Source of the DNA: Bacteriovoracaceae bacterium
GTDB taxonomy: Bacteria > Bdellovibrionota > Bacteriovoracia > Bacteriovoracales > Bacteriovoracaceae
NCBI GenBank assembly: GCA_947450475.1
Contig: CANFVK010000002.1
Coordinates: 544,279-608,278 of the forward strand
Direction: 5' to 3'
Length of the DNA stretch: 64,000 nucleotides
Shown here: in pieces, positions 17,871 to 26,634 of the stretch
Position numbering within the stretch: the stretch's first letter is position 1
How the letters are laid out: the number at the start of each line of letters is the position of its first letter
Position numbers and translations under genes: made by a program
The notes under the pieces: generated by a model
The model's input: the letters and a program-made list of their open reading frames with translations, nothing else
Told to the model about the DNA's origin: nothing
Database searches by the model: none

Positions 17871-19196
17871 TTAAATATTTTTTCCAGAAATGTAATGTTG
17901 ATAAATTTGAGCATAAAAATTATCACTTGAAGGGTTTAAATGAATACTGAGCTGCCTACCATGAAGCAAGGTCCAATAAACGTTTGAGTAGTAAGCCAGG
18001 TTCCAATTAAAACCTTGAAATTCGAGATAATCTTTATCCAATATTGCTTTTAGTTTTTGTGAAGAAGATCGTATTGAAAATTCTTTTAAAAATTCTTGTG
18101 ACCACTTAGTTCGATCATGTTGATTAATAAATGCCAGATTAAACATTTCAAAAAATTCCTGCATTTTTGAAACTTTTAATTGATGACCATATTTGGTCAG
18201 TTCAACAGGAATGAGATTACAAAACCAGCGCTTTGAGGTGAATGATGAATATCCTCCCCAATCCGTTAATAAAGTAGGCAAACCACATGAAAGCGCTTCA
18301 GCTGGCGACATACCGAAATCCTCATCGTGATACAAACTTAGGCTCATAAACATGTCTGCTGCATTTTTTAATTTTCGCAAAGTTTCTTTAGGTTGAAGGC
18401 CCCAGAGACGAATGCTTGATGCAATTTCTTTGGGCAGCGATTCCAATAATTGATGAATTTTGGCGTACATAAAACCTTCATAGTTAACCACACCTTGAAA
18501 ATTTGCTCCGTGATCATCGAAAGCCCCGACAATCCAAAGCTTCGTTGGAAAGACTGAATTCTTAAAGATTTCTGCATACTCGCTAATGAGTATGTCTACA
18601 TTTTTTTGTAGACTAATTCTTCCACTATATAAGATTACTTGTTCGTAATCGCGAATTTGAAATTGTCTTCTTGTTTCTAGCCTTTCGTCGTGATCATAGT
18701 AATAATCCTTTTCATCAACAGGAAAAATAAAAGTCTCGATATTGACTTCACTATTAGAGAAATTTTTAACTAACTTATATTGCGATTCTGAAGCAACAAT
18801 CAGTTTTATTTTATGACCCTTGAGTTTCTCACCAATCAAGGCCCAACTTTGTGCAAAAAAGGTAAAATCACCATAAAGGTGAAAAACCAATGGTGGTAAG
18901 TCTTTGAGAGGATAATGCATACTAAGAAATATGAGAATCTCATACGGATGTGGTCGATGGTCAGTAAAGATAATTTCGGTTGGATTATAATCACGCAAGG
19001 TCTGGGCTAAATCAGTTATGTAATTTCCATCTTTAAGAGCGTCATCTTTTAGAAACAGATCCGAGATATCAAAAAATTTAATTTCACATTCAGGAGACGC
19101 TAGCAACTGATAGGAGTTTTGTAGGTTCGGTGAAATAACTCTGCAACTACCCCAAAAAGATTGTCGAGAAGAGCGTATTATGAGTAACCGCTTCAT
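17871..19196 (-). CDS. GT-B fold glycosyltransferase (family 4-like), copy 1
   Basis: A 441-residue glycosyltransferase of the GT-B fold. It has GRISLQKNVDILI, the hinge and donor-binding segment, and the E-x7-E motif in EDFGMSPAEAL, followed by LPTLLTDWGGY. Such retaining enzymes move a sugar from a nucleotide donor to an acceptor in the cytosol. The gene overlaps the upstream twitch radical SAM gene by ATGA. Two paralogues lie at 23286 and 25400, all three with a partner gene downstream. The acceptor is unknown and could be the precursor peptide at 24890. Confidence 0.85.
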   Translation of the reverse strand: MKRLLIIRSSRQSFWGSCRVISPNLQNSYQLLASPECEIKFFDISDLFLKDDALKDGNYITDLAQTLRDYNPTEIIFTDHRPHPYEILIFLSMHYPLKDLPPLVFHLYGDFTFFAQSWALIGEKLKGHKIKLIVASESQYKLVKNFSNSEVNIETFIFPVDEKDYYYDHDERLETRRQFQIRDYEQVILYSGRISLQKNVDILISEYAEIFKNSVFPTKLWIVGAFDDHGANFQGVVNYEGFMYAKIHQLLESLPKEIASSIRLWGLQPKETLRKLKNAADMFMSLSLYHDEDFGMSPAEALSCGLPTLLTDWGGYSSFTSKRWFCNLIPVELTKYGHQLKVSKMQEFFEMFNLAFINQHDRTKWSQEFLKEFSIRSSSQKLKAILDKDYLEFQGFNWNLAYYSNVYWTLLHGRQLSIHLNPSSDNFYAQIYQHYISGKNI

Positions 19197-20599
19197 ATTT
19201 GCTTCTCACTTTCGGCGAGCATTTTTCCGAAGTTCCACATCGGTTGATATTCGGGAAAAATATCTTGAAAATTTGTTCCTCTGCGCCGATCATGCTCGTT
19301 GAAAAATTTGTACAGATCCAGCAATTGAAGCAACTTGAAATTTTCTTGCACTCCTAAAGAAGCAAAACCTACGAGTCTTTCCATTTTATTTAGCTCGTAA
19401 TCATCAAATCCCATCTGACCTGCTGTTTTATTTTTAACAGAATGAGCTTTCATAAAATTGAGATCAGATTTCATTCTCTCGAGCAGTTCTGCTTCGGCCA
19501 GATTAGCACACATAAAATGAGGATCTTTTAAATAAGAAATATCCAGAATGATTCTGGAGTTAAAAGGATCATTTGCAATCTTATAGTTGTTTTTTAATTC
19601 TAAAATAAATTCTAAAAACTCTCTAAAATTCGCTACCGAAAGTATGTTGTAGGTACACATAAATGAAACTCTGACTTTAGGAGCTTTCTCTAAGAGATGA
19701 ATCAGATTTTTTTTGAACAAAACAAGATCGAGACCATGCCTTATATACTCGGCTTGTTTTCCCCAAGTGTCTAGACTGGTGAAAATGGTTATGTCGTTAA
19801 GGTGTCCAGCATTTTGTATTTTATTAATTTTTTCTACAGCTTTTTCTACAAATTTTGGATCAACTCCAAGGTTGGTGTTGATCGCCAAGCTCAAATCCTT
19901 GTTGGGATTTTCAATAACGTAATCAAGAATCTTAAAAGTATCAGGAACCATCAATGGTTCTCCCCCCGTAACTCTCAAAACTCTTAAGTCTTTGTAGAGT
20001 GAGGGCCACCACTCCCAAAAAATTTTCACATAGGGATTAGCCGTAGAATCAGTAATAGGTATTTTTTCTTCTATCGGATAATTATGATGCACAGAGTGGG
20101 TTGGATAATTTCCAAATTGTTTCAATTCTTTCATCCAACTACTAGAGATATGAGGCAGGCAGTATGAGCATTTAAAATTGCATGAATTACTGAAACTTAC
20201 TTCAAGGTATTTTGGGTTAATATTTTCGGTATCACCAGCCTTTATAGCTTCATCGAAATAAGGTTTAGCCCAATCGTCATTACTTTTTACATGACGATCA
20301 CTATAATGTTCGCCGGGAGTATCTTCTATCTTCCAACAATATTCGCATTCTTTAGGTCGAACTCCATTGAGCATCATTTTGCGCATGATTTTTTTAAATT
20401 TTGTATTATGTAAAGCTGAAGGAGTTGCTTTGAGTTCCTCCATCGTTGCTTGATGAGTATTTGGATGATGACATGAGTGGTTTTGCCCGTTTTGCAAATG
20501 CAAAGTCACTTGAAACCACTTAGCTAAACAAAAGGAATCAGAAACTAAATTTAGGTTTTCTTTGGTCTCTTTATATTGATCAATTATATCTTTTTTCAT
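19193..20599 (-). CDS. Twitch-domain radical SAM protein
   Basis: A 468-residue protein. A cysteine-containing N-terminal twitch (half-SPASM) region comes first: NHSCHHPNTHQ, then ALHNTKFKKIMRKMML and ECEYCW. The radical SAM motif follows at C140-x3-C144-x2-C147 (CNFKCSYC), with VTGGEPL. Placing the twitch before the barrel is a known but uncommon arrangement. A free-standing SPASM-like protein is encoded two genes upstream (21846) and may supply more clusters. The gene overlaps the next glycosyltransferase by 4 bp. The substrate is unknown. Confidence 0.82.
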   Translation of the reverse strand: MKKDIIDQYKETKENLNLVSDSFCLAKWFQVTLHLQNGQNHSCHHPNTHQATMEELKATPSALHNTKFKKIMRKMMLNGVRPKECEYCWKIEDTPGEHYSDRHVKSNDDWAKPYFDEAIKAGDTENINPKYLEVSFSNSCNFKCSYCLPHISSSWMKELKQFGNYPTHSVHHNYPIEEKIPITDSTANPYVKIFWEWWPSLYKDLRVLRVTGGEPLMVPDTFKILDYVIENPNKDLSLAINTNLGVDPKFVEKAVEKINKIQNAGHLNDITIFTSLDTWGKQAEYIRHGLDLVLFKKNLIHLLEKAPKVRVSFMCTYNILSVANFREFLEFILELKNNYKIANDPFNSRIILDISYLKDPHFMCANLAEAELLERMKSDLNFMKAHSVKNKTAGQMGFDDYELNKMERLVGFASLGVQENFKLLQLLDLYKFFNEHDRRRGTNFQDIFPEYQPMWNFGKMLAESEKQI

Positions 20600-20604
20600 C
20601 GTTC

Positions 20605-21849
20605 TTATTCCTTAGTCTGGCAGTAAAAATAATTTCCATGATCATCAAAAAACAATAAATCATGTAATCCTGATGTTTTATTGAACTTTTTAGCTATGCC
20701 CATAAATTCTTTGTTTTTTAAAGGTGCCAAATAGTAAGAGACATCAACAAATGCATCCCCATTTTTTATTTGAAGAGAAAAATTATATTCTTTTTTCACA
20801 AAATTCTGTAATCCTCGTGACTTCAACGCTACCAAGGAATCTGGCAACTGGCTCGACTTGTTTAACTTAACTAACTCAACTCGATAAAACCAACTATCTT
20901 TTTCCTCTATTAGGGGTTTATTTTTATAGAAATAATCAAATTCTAATTCATCTTTTTGGACATAGAGATCCACAATTCCATGCTGAACCCTGGCGTCGTG
21001 ATAAACGGCTAAAATATTATCAGTTTCATCTCCCTCAAAGCGGACATTCATCATCTGTACACAGGCCCAATTATCCCCACCTCTTCTGAGCGGCAATAGT
21101 CGAACGCTATCTTCTGAAAAATTTCCTTTTGAATCATTTATTAAATAGACATCGTTTGCTGCAATAGAATCGTTACCAATTGCCCCCAGCGCCAAATGGA
21201 GTTTTCCTTTTTTGTCATAGAACTTAGTTCCTGATAAAGATCGAAATTGATGATTATTAATCAACGAAGGCATACGCTTTGGCTGGACCTTAAACTTATT
21301 GCCAATTTTGGCCAGCATAACTGGGTCAAGTGCATCCGCGAGGTCAAACATTAAAACTTCAGGACAACCATCCCCATCCCAATCACCTGAACAGCCTCCA
21401 AAAACAAAAGAAGCTGGATAGTAAAATTCATCGCTGGCATCGATAAAATCTATTCCTGTGCTTTTAAAATATTTAATTTTTCCACCAGGAAAAGGTGGTA
21501 GGTCATAACCATGGTCAAAGATAATAATATCTAGATTTTCTTTTGAATTAAAATGGTCTTGTAAATAATTTCGGGCGTGGACAAATCCTTGCTCAAAATT
21601 ATAAAAGTTTTTATCTAATAGATAACGATTTTGTGCCTCATTGTATCGAGAATGAAAGACTGGGTGAAAAGTATCCTGAAGAGGATATGTCAATGTAGCA
21701 AAGAGAAATGACTCCTCTCCATTCAAAGATGGCTTGACCGCATAAAGATCATGCAAATGTTTTTGTTCAATATTACTTAAGTGAAAAGAGATTTTAAACT
21801 TTTCAGTTTCTTCGACAAAAAAATCCAGTTTTCTAGCTGAATTCGTCAT
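20605..21849 (-). CDS. FG-GAP/VCBS-like protein without a signal peptide
   Basis: A 414-residue protein with at least one clear calcium-type blade (GGCSGDWDGDGCPEVLMFD) and other propeller-like strands. Unlike the two other FG-GAP proteins in the window it lacks a signal peptide and an ASPIC domain, so it is probably cytoplasmic. The ATG at 21849 overlaps the stop of the upstream gene as ATGA and is clearly the start; the frame would otherwise open 7 codons earlier. It lies between the SPASM-like gene and the twitch radical SAM gene, with 5 nt to the latter, which suggests a scaffold or substrate-binding role. That is inference. Confidence 0.72.
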   Translation of the reverse strand: MTNSARKLDFFVEETEKFKISFHLSNIEQKHLHDLYAVKPSLNGEESFLFATLTYPLQDTFHPVFHSRYNEAQNRYLLDKNFYNFEQGFVHARNYLQDHFNSKENLDIIIFDHGYDLPPFPGGKIKYFKSTGIDFIDASDEFYYPASFVFGGCSGDWDGDGCPEVLMFDLADALDPVMLAKIGNKFKVQPKRMPSLINNHQFRSLSGTKFYDKKGKLHLALGAIGNDSIAANDVYLINDSKGNFSEDSVRLLPLRRGGDNWACVQMMNVRFEGDETDNILAVYHDARVQHGIVDLYVQKDELEFDYFYKNKPLIEEKDSWFYRVELVKLNKSSQLPDSLVALKSRGLQNFVKKEYNFSLQIKNGDAFVDVSYYLAPLKNKEFMGIAKKFNKTSGLHDLLFFDDHGNYFYCQTKE

Positions 21850-22253
21850 ACTCCTTTTTCGTCTTCCCAATTTTCTGAAATATTTTTTGCGGTGTTAACA
21901 TTAAGAGGAATATGTGGACACATTTGGCAAAATGAAAATTCAGCATCATGCAAATGAAATTTTTTCTTGTGAATCGTAAGAAACTTGGCACGCCAAGCAT
22001 TGTACTCTGCCGAATGCCAGACATCTTCAAAGCTTTTCGAATTCACATTTCCAAGTGAAAAAGGAGATACACAACAGGGCTTTACAGATCCATCAGCTTC
22101 AAATCGAGTATAGGTAAATGCAATTGTGCAAGGTATTTGTTGAAAAAGCTTCGATGGTACATTTCCATTAACGACACCGGTTTGCACACTGGCATCTTCA
22201 AATTCACCAAATTCGAACTCGGCTAAGTCATTTACATTATCTTCATTATTCAT
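21846..22253 (-). CDS. Free-standing SPASM-like iron-sulfur domain protein
   Basis: A 135-residue protein. After an acidic 40-residue start it has IPCTIAFTYTRFEADGSVKPCC, then GNVNSKSFEDVWHS and FSFCQMCPHI. This spacing is the SPASM pattern (C, PCC, C-x2-C) that normally forms the C-terminus of radical SAM enzymes, but no radical SAM barrel is present. It probably binds one or two Fe-S clusters and acts in trans with the twitch radical SAM protein two genes on. The gene ends in an ATGA overlap with the FG-GAP gene. Confidence 0.75.
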   Translation of the reverse strand: MNNEDNVNDLAEFEFGEFEDASVQTGVVNGNVPSKLFQQIPCTIAFTYTRFEADGSVKPCCVSPFSLGNVNSKSFEDVWHSAEYNAWRAKFLTIHKKKFHLHDAEFSFCQMCPHIPLNVNTAKNISENWEDEKGV

Positions 22254-22288
22254 AAATTGATTCTAGCGATAACTTTGCCATAATGAAA

Positions 22289-23296
22289 TTAAATTAATCC
22301 TTGAGCTTTATAATACTTTTTAACATAACTTCCGTACCATTTCTCCCATCCCTCTGATAAAACCCGGGGAGATGTTCCCTTCTCAATAATTTTCTTAAAA
22401 TAAGGCATGAGATCTCCATCAAGTGGATTTTTATATGCTTTAAGCTTTGAATAATCACACTCAAACACTTCTGCAGAGTGATAAAGACTAAGTGGAACCT
22501 TTTTTACCAGAGTAAAATTCTCAATATTTTCTTCCGTTTTGAGCAGCCCTGCACCACGAGAGAGAAACATTTGTTGAACAAATGAGTCTTTCACTAAAAC
22601 ACCCCGATTGATTTCAACATACAACGAATTTTTGAAATCCATCGTCGACTTTAGAACATCCCATTCCGGAAACTCAATATCCATTTTTAAATTTTCAAAA
22701 AGTGCTCGGGCATATTTAAAAATATTCTCATCTTGCCACCTCCCCCAGAGATCTGTTCTCTTGTTTGGGAAATAGGCTAAAATTTTCATTTTCTCTAAAT
22801 CCTTTTCGGAAAAAATGGACCCGATCGCCTTAAGGTCTTCAACAAATTCTACTGGGTCTGCCAAGGTTTCATTAGCCAATCCACATAAGATTAATTGCTC
22901 TGGTATATTTTTTTTATCGAAGGTCTGATGTGATTTAATATCATAAAAAAGCACATTTTTTCGCCAATTGTCTGGAACTAAGGACCAAAAATCTTTGTGA
23001 ATAATAATTTTTCTTTTACCCTTGATCAAGTCCTCGGATGCTTCTTTAAAGAAAAAACTAAGAGGAATGAGTCCATCTCTGATCATCCAAAAATCTTTTT
23101 TAAGAAGTTGGCCAACATCGGCACCTCCAAAGAGCATAAATGGATTTAATGAAGAATAATATTTCTCAGCAAAAGGATAAAGATAGTGATGGTAGATTTT
23201 TTCCTCAGCAGTTAGGATTTCGTTGTTATTTAAATAGAAGCTCTTAATGAAATCATAGCTCCACTGCACAACTTCATTGGGTTCTTTATTTTTCAT
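22289..23296 (-). CDS. Glycosyltransferase-paired protein B (unrecognised family with SRGA motif)
   Basis: A 335-residue paralogue of the protein at 16828, with the same block order: LFGG, RDGLIPL, LADP, YFPNKRTDLWG, LSRGAGLL and LSLYH. It overlaps the upstream glycosyltransferase gene by 11 bp, so the two are translationally coupled. No known fold or catalytic motif is recognised. Pairing with a glycosyltransferase in all three copies in this window is the best clue to its function. Confidence 0.78.
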   Translation of the reverse strand: MKNKEPNEVVQWSYDFIKSFYLNNNEILTAEEKIYHHYLYPFAEKYYSSLNPFMLFGGADVGQLLKKDFWMIRDGLIPLSFFFKEASEDLIKGKRKIIIHKDFWSLVPDNWRKNVLFYDIKSHQTFDKKNIPEQLILCGLANETLADPVEFVEDLKAIGSIFSEKDLEKMKILAYFPNKRTDLWGRWQDENIFKYARALFENLKMDIEFPEWDVLKSTMDFKNSLYVEINRGVLVKDSFVQQMFLSRGAGLLKTEENIENFTLVKKVPLSLYHSAEVFECDYSKLKAYKNPLDGDLMPYFKKIIEKGTSPRVLSEGWEKWYGSYVKKYYKAQGLI

Positions 23297-24635
23297 TAAT
23301 ACTGTCCTTATTAATTTTCGAAATATAATTTTTGTAAATATCGAAGTAATAACCCCGATGATTAGGAGATAAAAACTTATTAAATTTAGATTTTGACCAA
23401 TTCAAACTTAGCGCATTTCCATATTGGTCTAGAAGCCAATTAAACTTTTTAAACGCAACTGGTGGCGTTTCTAAAATTTTAGTCAAAGTAGATATATTAC
23501 TCTTGATTGAAAACTTACTCAAAAAGGCTTCGGATCTTCTTTGTCGCGAATTTAAATCGAGTATATTTTTTGTCATTCGCTCGAGTTCGCTTCGAAAAAA
23601 GTGCATGTCAATTTCAAAACCAAATTCAGACAAAGAAACCGGAACCAACTGGCAGTCCCACTCTTGACTATCGGCGAACGAAGAGTATCCTCCCCAATCT
23701 GTTAATAGTGACGGCAAACCCGTGGCGAGGGCTTCTGCGGGAGACATGCCATAATCTTCATCATGATAAAGACTTAAGCTCACAAAAAGATCACAAGCCG
23801 ATTTGATTTTTCTTAACTCCGTCTTTTTTTGTTGACCCCAAAACTTGATTCTCTCTCTTTGTTCTGGACTGGCTTCTTCCATTACAGCTTGAATTTTAGA
23901 AAACATATAGCCTTGGTAAGACTCATATCCAATAAAATCAGCACCTACGTCATCAAATGCACCGACAATCCAAAGATGATACTTTTTTTCCGTTTCAACT
24001 AGTTTTAAAAAATCTGATATCAAAAGTTCAACATTCTTTTGCAAACTAATGCGACCGGAATACAAGACAATGACATCATTTTCTCCAATATTCATTTCTT
24101 GGCGCAATTGATGACGTTCAGTTGGATTAAAAAAATAATCACTTGAATTCACCGGAAAACACATCTCATCAATTCCGATGTCTTGATCATCAGACTTTTC
24201 TAAAAAAGAGCTGACTAATTTTTTTTGAGAATGAGATGCAACGATAAAACGAGTTGGATGTCCATCGTAAACCTCATTAATAAAACTCCACTCCCTTGAA
24301 AAATATGTAAAGTCACCATAGAGGTGAAAAAAAATTGGAGGTAATTTTTTTAAATTTATTAGCATTGATAAATAAGCCAAAACCCTTGGTGGTGGTGGCA
24401 AGTGATCGACAAATACGATGCGTTCTGGCTTGGTTGATTCAATATGCTTTAAAAGAGCAACAATTGAAGAATGAGTCGTTTGTAATTCAGATTTCATCAA
24501 ATCTTCAGGCAAATCAAACCAATCCAGTTTAAATGCTGGCCCTAGTTCAAGGTAGAGTTGATGCAAATTTGGGGAAATAACTTTGCAGCTGCCCCATCTT
24601 GACTCAACTGCGCTTTTAACAATTAGTAACTTCAC
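23286..24635 (-). CDS. GT-B fold glycosyltransferase (family 4-like), copy 2
   Basis: A 449-residue paralogue of the protein at 17871. It shares the N-terminal start (RWGSCKVISPNLH against SFWGSCRVISPNL), GRISLQKNVELLI and the E-x7-E motif in EDYGMSPAEAL, then LPSLLTDWGGY. It starts at GTG 24635 with a GGGGGA site upstream. It is the first gene of the seven-gene minus-strand operon and is divergent from the precursor/PqqD operon, with 254 nt between. Confidence 0.85.
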   Translation of the reverse strand: MKLLIVKSAVESRWGSCKVISPNLHQLYLELGPAFKLDWFDLPEDLMKSELQTTHSSIVALLKHIESTKPERIVFVDHLPPPPRVLAYLSMLINLKKLPPIFFHLYGDFTYFSREWSFINEVYDGHPTRFIVASHSQKKLVSSFLEKSDDQDIGIDEMCFPVNSSDYFFNPTERHQLRQEMNIGENDVIVLYSGRISLQKNVELLISDFLKLVETEKKYHLWIVGAFDDVGADFIGYESYQGYMFSKIQAVMEEASPEQRERIKFWGQQKKTELRKIKSACDLFVSLSLYHDEDYGMSPAEALATGLPSLLTDWGGYSSFADSQEWDCQLVPVSLSEFGFEIDMHFFRSELERMTKNILDLNSRQRRSEAFLSKFSIKSNISTLTKILETPPVAFKKFNWLLDQYGNALSLNWSKSKFNKFLSPNHRGYYFDIYKNYISKINKDSINEK

Positions 24636-24889
24636 CTGTCCCCCTGCATTTATAAGCTATTATTATGAATGGGATTTTCCGTATTGTAACCAACCTCCTG
24701 CAATGCAGTTCGCTAAGGATTCGTAAAAATAAGGCGTTTTTGTTAAAAGTGCCTTTAATTGTAGTTAGTAAAAAAAATGCCTAACCATTAGCAAACGCCC
24801 TAAGTGCTTGATTTCCAGATGGTTGCGTAATTTGTCATGGCATTTAAATGGATTATGTATTAAATTAAACTATATAGAGGTCAATAACT
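24636..24889 (+). other. Divergent regulatory region between two RiPP-like operons
   Basis: These 254 nt separate the minus-strand glycosyltransferase operon from the plus-strand precursor operon. A possible promoter for the plus side is TTGTCA (24832-24837) with TGTATT 18 nt later; it is weak. GGCGTTT (24733-24739) and AAACGCC (24793-24799) form a distant inverted repeat that could bind a shared regulator. A 39-codon frame at 24665 has no ribosome binding site and is not called. Confidence 0.4.
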
Positions 24890-25069
24890 ATGAGCGAGAA
24901 CAAGGGCAAGCCGCGAGATGAAGAGCAGCTAGCACCCAATGACATTAATCAATCTAAACCAAAAAATGACAATAAAAAGTCGTTTGGTGGCTTAAAACCG
25001 TTGACTGCAATTCAAATTATCAGCCTAATTGTGCCTTCATCGCCAGTTGGCGCCAGTGCTTGTTATTAG
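24890..25069 (+). CDS. Candidate RiPP precursor peptide (59 residues)
   Basis: A short gene with a good AGAGG site 9 nt before the ATG. Its stop is only 3 nt before the ATG of the PqqD-like gene. The peptide has a charged, disordered N-terminal part (MSENKGKPRDEEQ, lysine- and asparagine-rich to residue 31), a Gly-Gly at 33-34, and a hydrophobic C-terminal part ending PSSPVGASACY. A hydrophilic leader, a GG junction and a short tail with one Cys and a C-terminal Tyr is the usual shape of a precursor read by a PqqD-type recognition element. The C-terminal Cys-Tyr recalls mycofactocin precursors, which end in Val-Tyr. No homologue is recognised. The modification and the cleavage site are inference. 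Confidence 0.65.
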   Translation: MSENKGKPRDEEQLAPNDINQSKPKNDNKKSFGGLKPLTAIQIISLIVPSSPVGASACY

Positions 25070-25072
25070 TCT

Positions 25073-25381
25073 ATGAAACAAAATGAATTATTCCCTAAAA
25101 TTTCAGCTCAAATCTTTAATAGCCCCAACAATGTAGAGGAGTATTTCCTCTTCAATACCAATACCAATAAAGGTTTTTCAATTGATGGATTCGCTGCACT
25201 TCTTTGTAAAAAATTTACCGGTGAGTACTCTTTGGCACAAAGTGTTTTAGAATTTGAAAAAGAGCAAAATTTAGCATCAGGAGAATTTGAATCTGATATA
25301 GAATGGCTCATCATTGAACTCGAACGACACAATCTTATTACCTTTTATGAATCTGCCCAGCAAGCCTCTAAAGAAAGTTAA
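25073..25381 (+). CDS. PqqD-like peptide recognition (RRE) protein
   Basis: A 102-residue protein with the PqqD/RRE pattern: an N-terminal beta region (EYFLFNTNTNKGFSIDGFAALLCKKF), then a G-YSL segment, two helices (DIEWLIIELERHNLI) and a short tail. PqqD-type proteins bind the leader of a RiPP precursor and bring it to a radical SAM maturase. It sits 3 nt downstream of the candidate precursor and 18 nt upstream of a glycosyltransferase, in one plus-strand operon. The assignment rests on pattern and context. Confidence 0.68.
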   Translation: MKQNELFPKISAQIFNSPNNVEEYFLFNTNTNKGFSIDGFAALLCKKFTGEYSLAQSVLEFEKEQNLASGEFESDIEWLIIELERHNLITFYESAQQASKES

Positions 25382-25399
25382 TCTTTATAAAATGGGATC

Positions 25400-26632
25400 A
25401 TGAAAAAAATCTTACTGGTAAGTTCACATTTCTCCGAACAAGATAGTGTTACCACGATTTCAAAGAATATTTCATCTGCCTTCAAACAAATCCCCCAAAT
25501 AAGCTCTCAATACTTGATGATTGAAAATTTCAACGACCTTCACTTTGACCTTGAGGAATTTCAATTTATTGCCATTATTCATCCCATGGTTGTTTTTTCA
25601 GAGAATCTAAAATCCCTTTTAAGTTCTGTTAATTCAAATAAGACATTACTGATCTTTTTTATTTACGGCGACTTTGTAAGAAAAAGTGCAAATTACCTTG
25701 CCCTGAATGAATTACTAATCGATAAAAAAGTCCACTTCATTGCAGCTTCTTCAAGTTACAAAAAACTTCTTTCTAAATGCCTAAACTCAAACAGGACATT
25801 GGCCCTCATTCCTTTTCCTATAGAGACTACGATATTTAAAAGAAGCCAATCATCACGAAATCAATTTCGAAAACTATATGGACTTAAAAAAGATGAGCGT
25901 GCCTTACTTTACACTGGCCGTCTCTCTCCACAAAAGAATGTAGAGTTATTAATCGATACATTTTTAAAATTTAATAATTCGCTTTTATTACACAAAAAAA
26001 AACATCTTTTTCTTTTTGGAAACATTGATGATTTTGAGTCCCCTACTTTTTATCAAGAAAAATTAAAGCCAGGTGATTATTTTCAAAGAATAAAAAAATA
26101 TATTAACGATGCCAACAATCAATATCTGCATTTTATACCAAGAGCTGATCATAAATCGTTAAAACAAGCCTATTGCGGCAGTGATCTATTTATTAGCATG
26201 AGCCTATATCATGATGAAGATTACGGTTATTCACCACTGGAATCGCTGTTGTGTGGAACCCCCGTACTCGTAACTCAATGGGGTGGATATCGAGATCTCA
26301 AGCTTAAGATTTCTTCACAAAGTAAGGATGTAAAATATATTGGAGTAACTTTTAACAAATCGAGCTTGATCATAGACCAGGAAAAAGCCTTGATCGCATT
26401 ATCTGAAGCAATCAAAAGCAAAACCTTGAGTCAAAAAGCAGTCAAAGCTTATGTTCAAAAGTATTCTATTGAATCTATTTCAAAGCAATATTATAAGTTA
26501 CTCGAAAAACCATGTTCAACTTTTAAAGGATTTTCTAATCAATTTATCAATCTTTCACTGCAAATGCTTAACTCCGACGAAGTCTCATTGGATCAATACG
26601 AATTTTTTTATGAATCATTTTGGAAAAATTAA
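25400..26632 (+). CDS. GT-B fold glycosyltransferase (family 4-like), copy 3
   Basis: A 410-residue paralogue of the glycosyltransferases at 17871 and 23286, more diverged. It has GRLSPQKNVELLI, the E-x7-E motif in EDYGYSPLESL and TPVLVTQWGGY. It lies directly behind the precursor and PqqD-like genes, so its acceptor may be the peptide, as with MftF in mycofactocin biosynthesis. Its partner gene follows after 2 nt. Confidence 0.83.
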   Translation: MKKILLVSSHFSEQDSVTTISKNISSAFKQIPQISSQYLMIENFNDLHFDLEEFQFIAIIHPMVVFSENLKSLLSSVNSNKTLLIFFIYGDFVRKSANYLALNELLIDKKVHFIAASSSYKKLLSKCLNSNRTLALIPFPIETTIFKRSQSSRNQFRKLYGLKKDERALLYTGRLSPQKNVELLIDTFLKFNNSLLLHKKKHLFLFGNIDDFESPTFYQEKLKPGDYFQRIKKYINDANNQYLHFIPRADHKSLKQAYCGSDLFISMSLYHDEDYGYSPLESLLCGTPVLVTQWGGYRDLKLKISSQSKDVKYIGVTFNKSSLIIDQEKALIALSEAIKSKTLSQKAVKAYVQKYSIESISKQYYKLLEKPCSTFKGFSNQFINLSLQMLNSDEVSLDQYEFFYESFWKN

Positions 26633-26634
26633 TT

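Noticed and set aside
24665..24784. A 39-codon plus-strand frame between the two divergent operons
   Set aside because: It has no ribosome binding site and lies in the region where promoters are expected.
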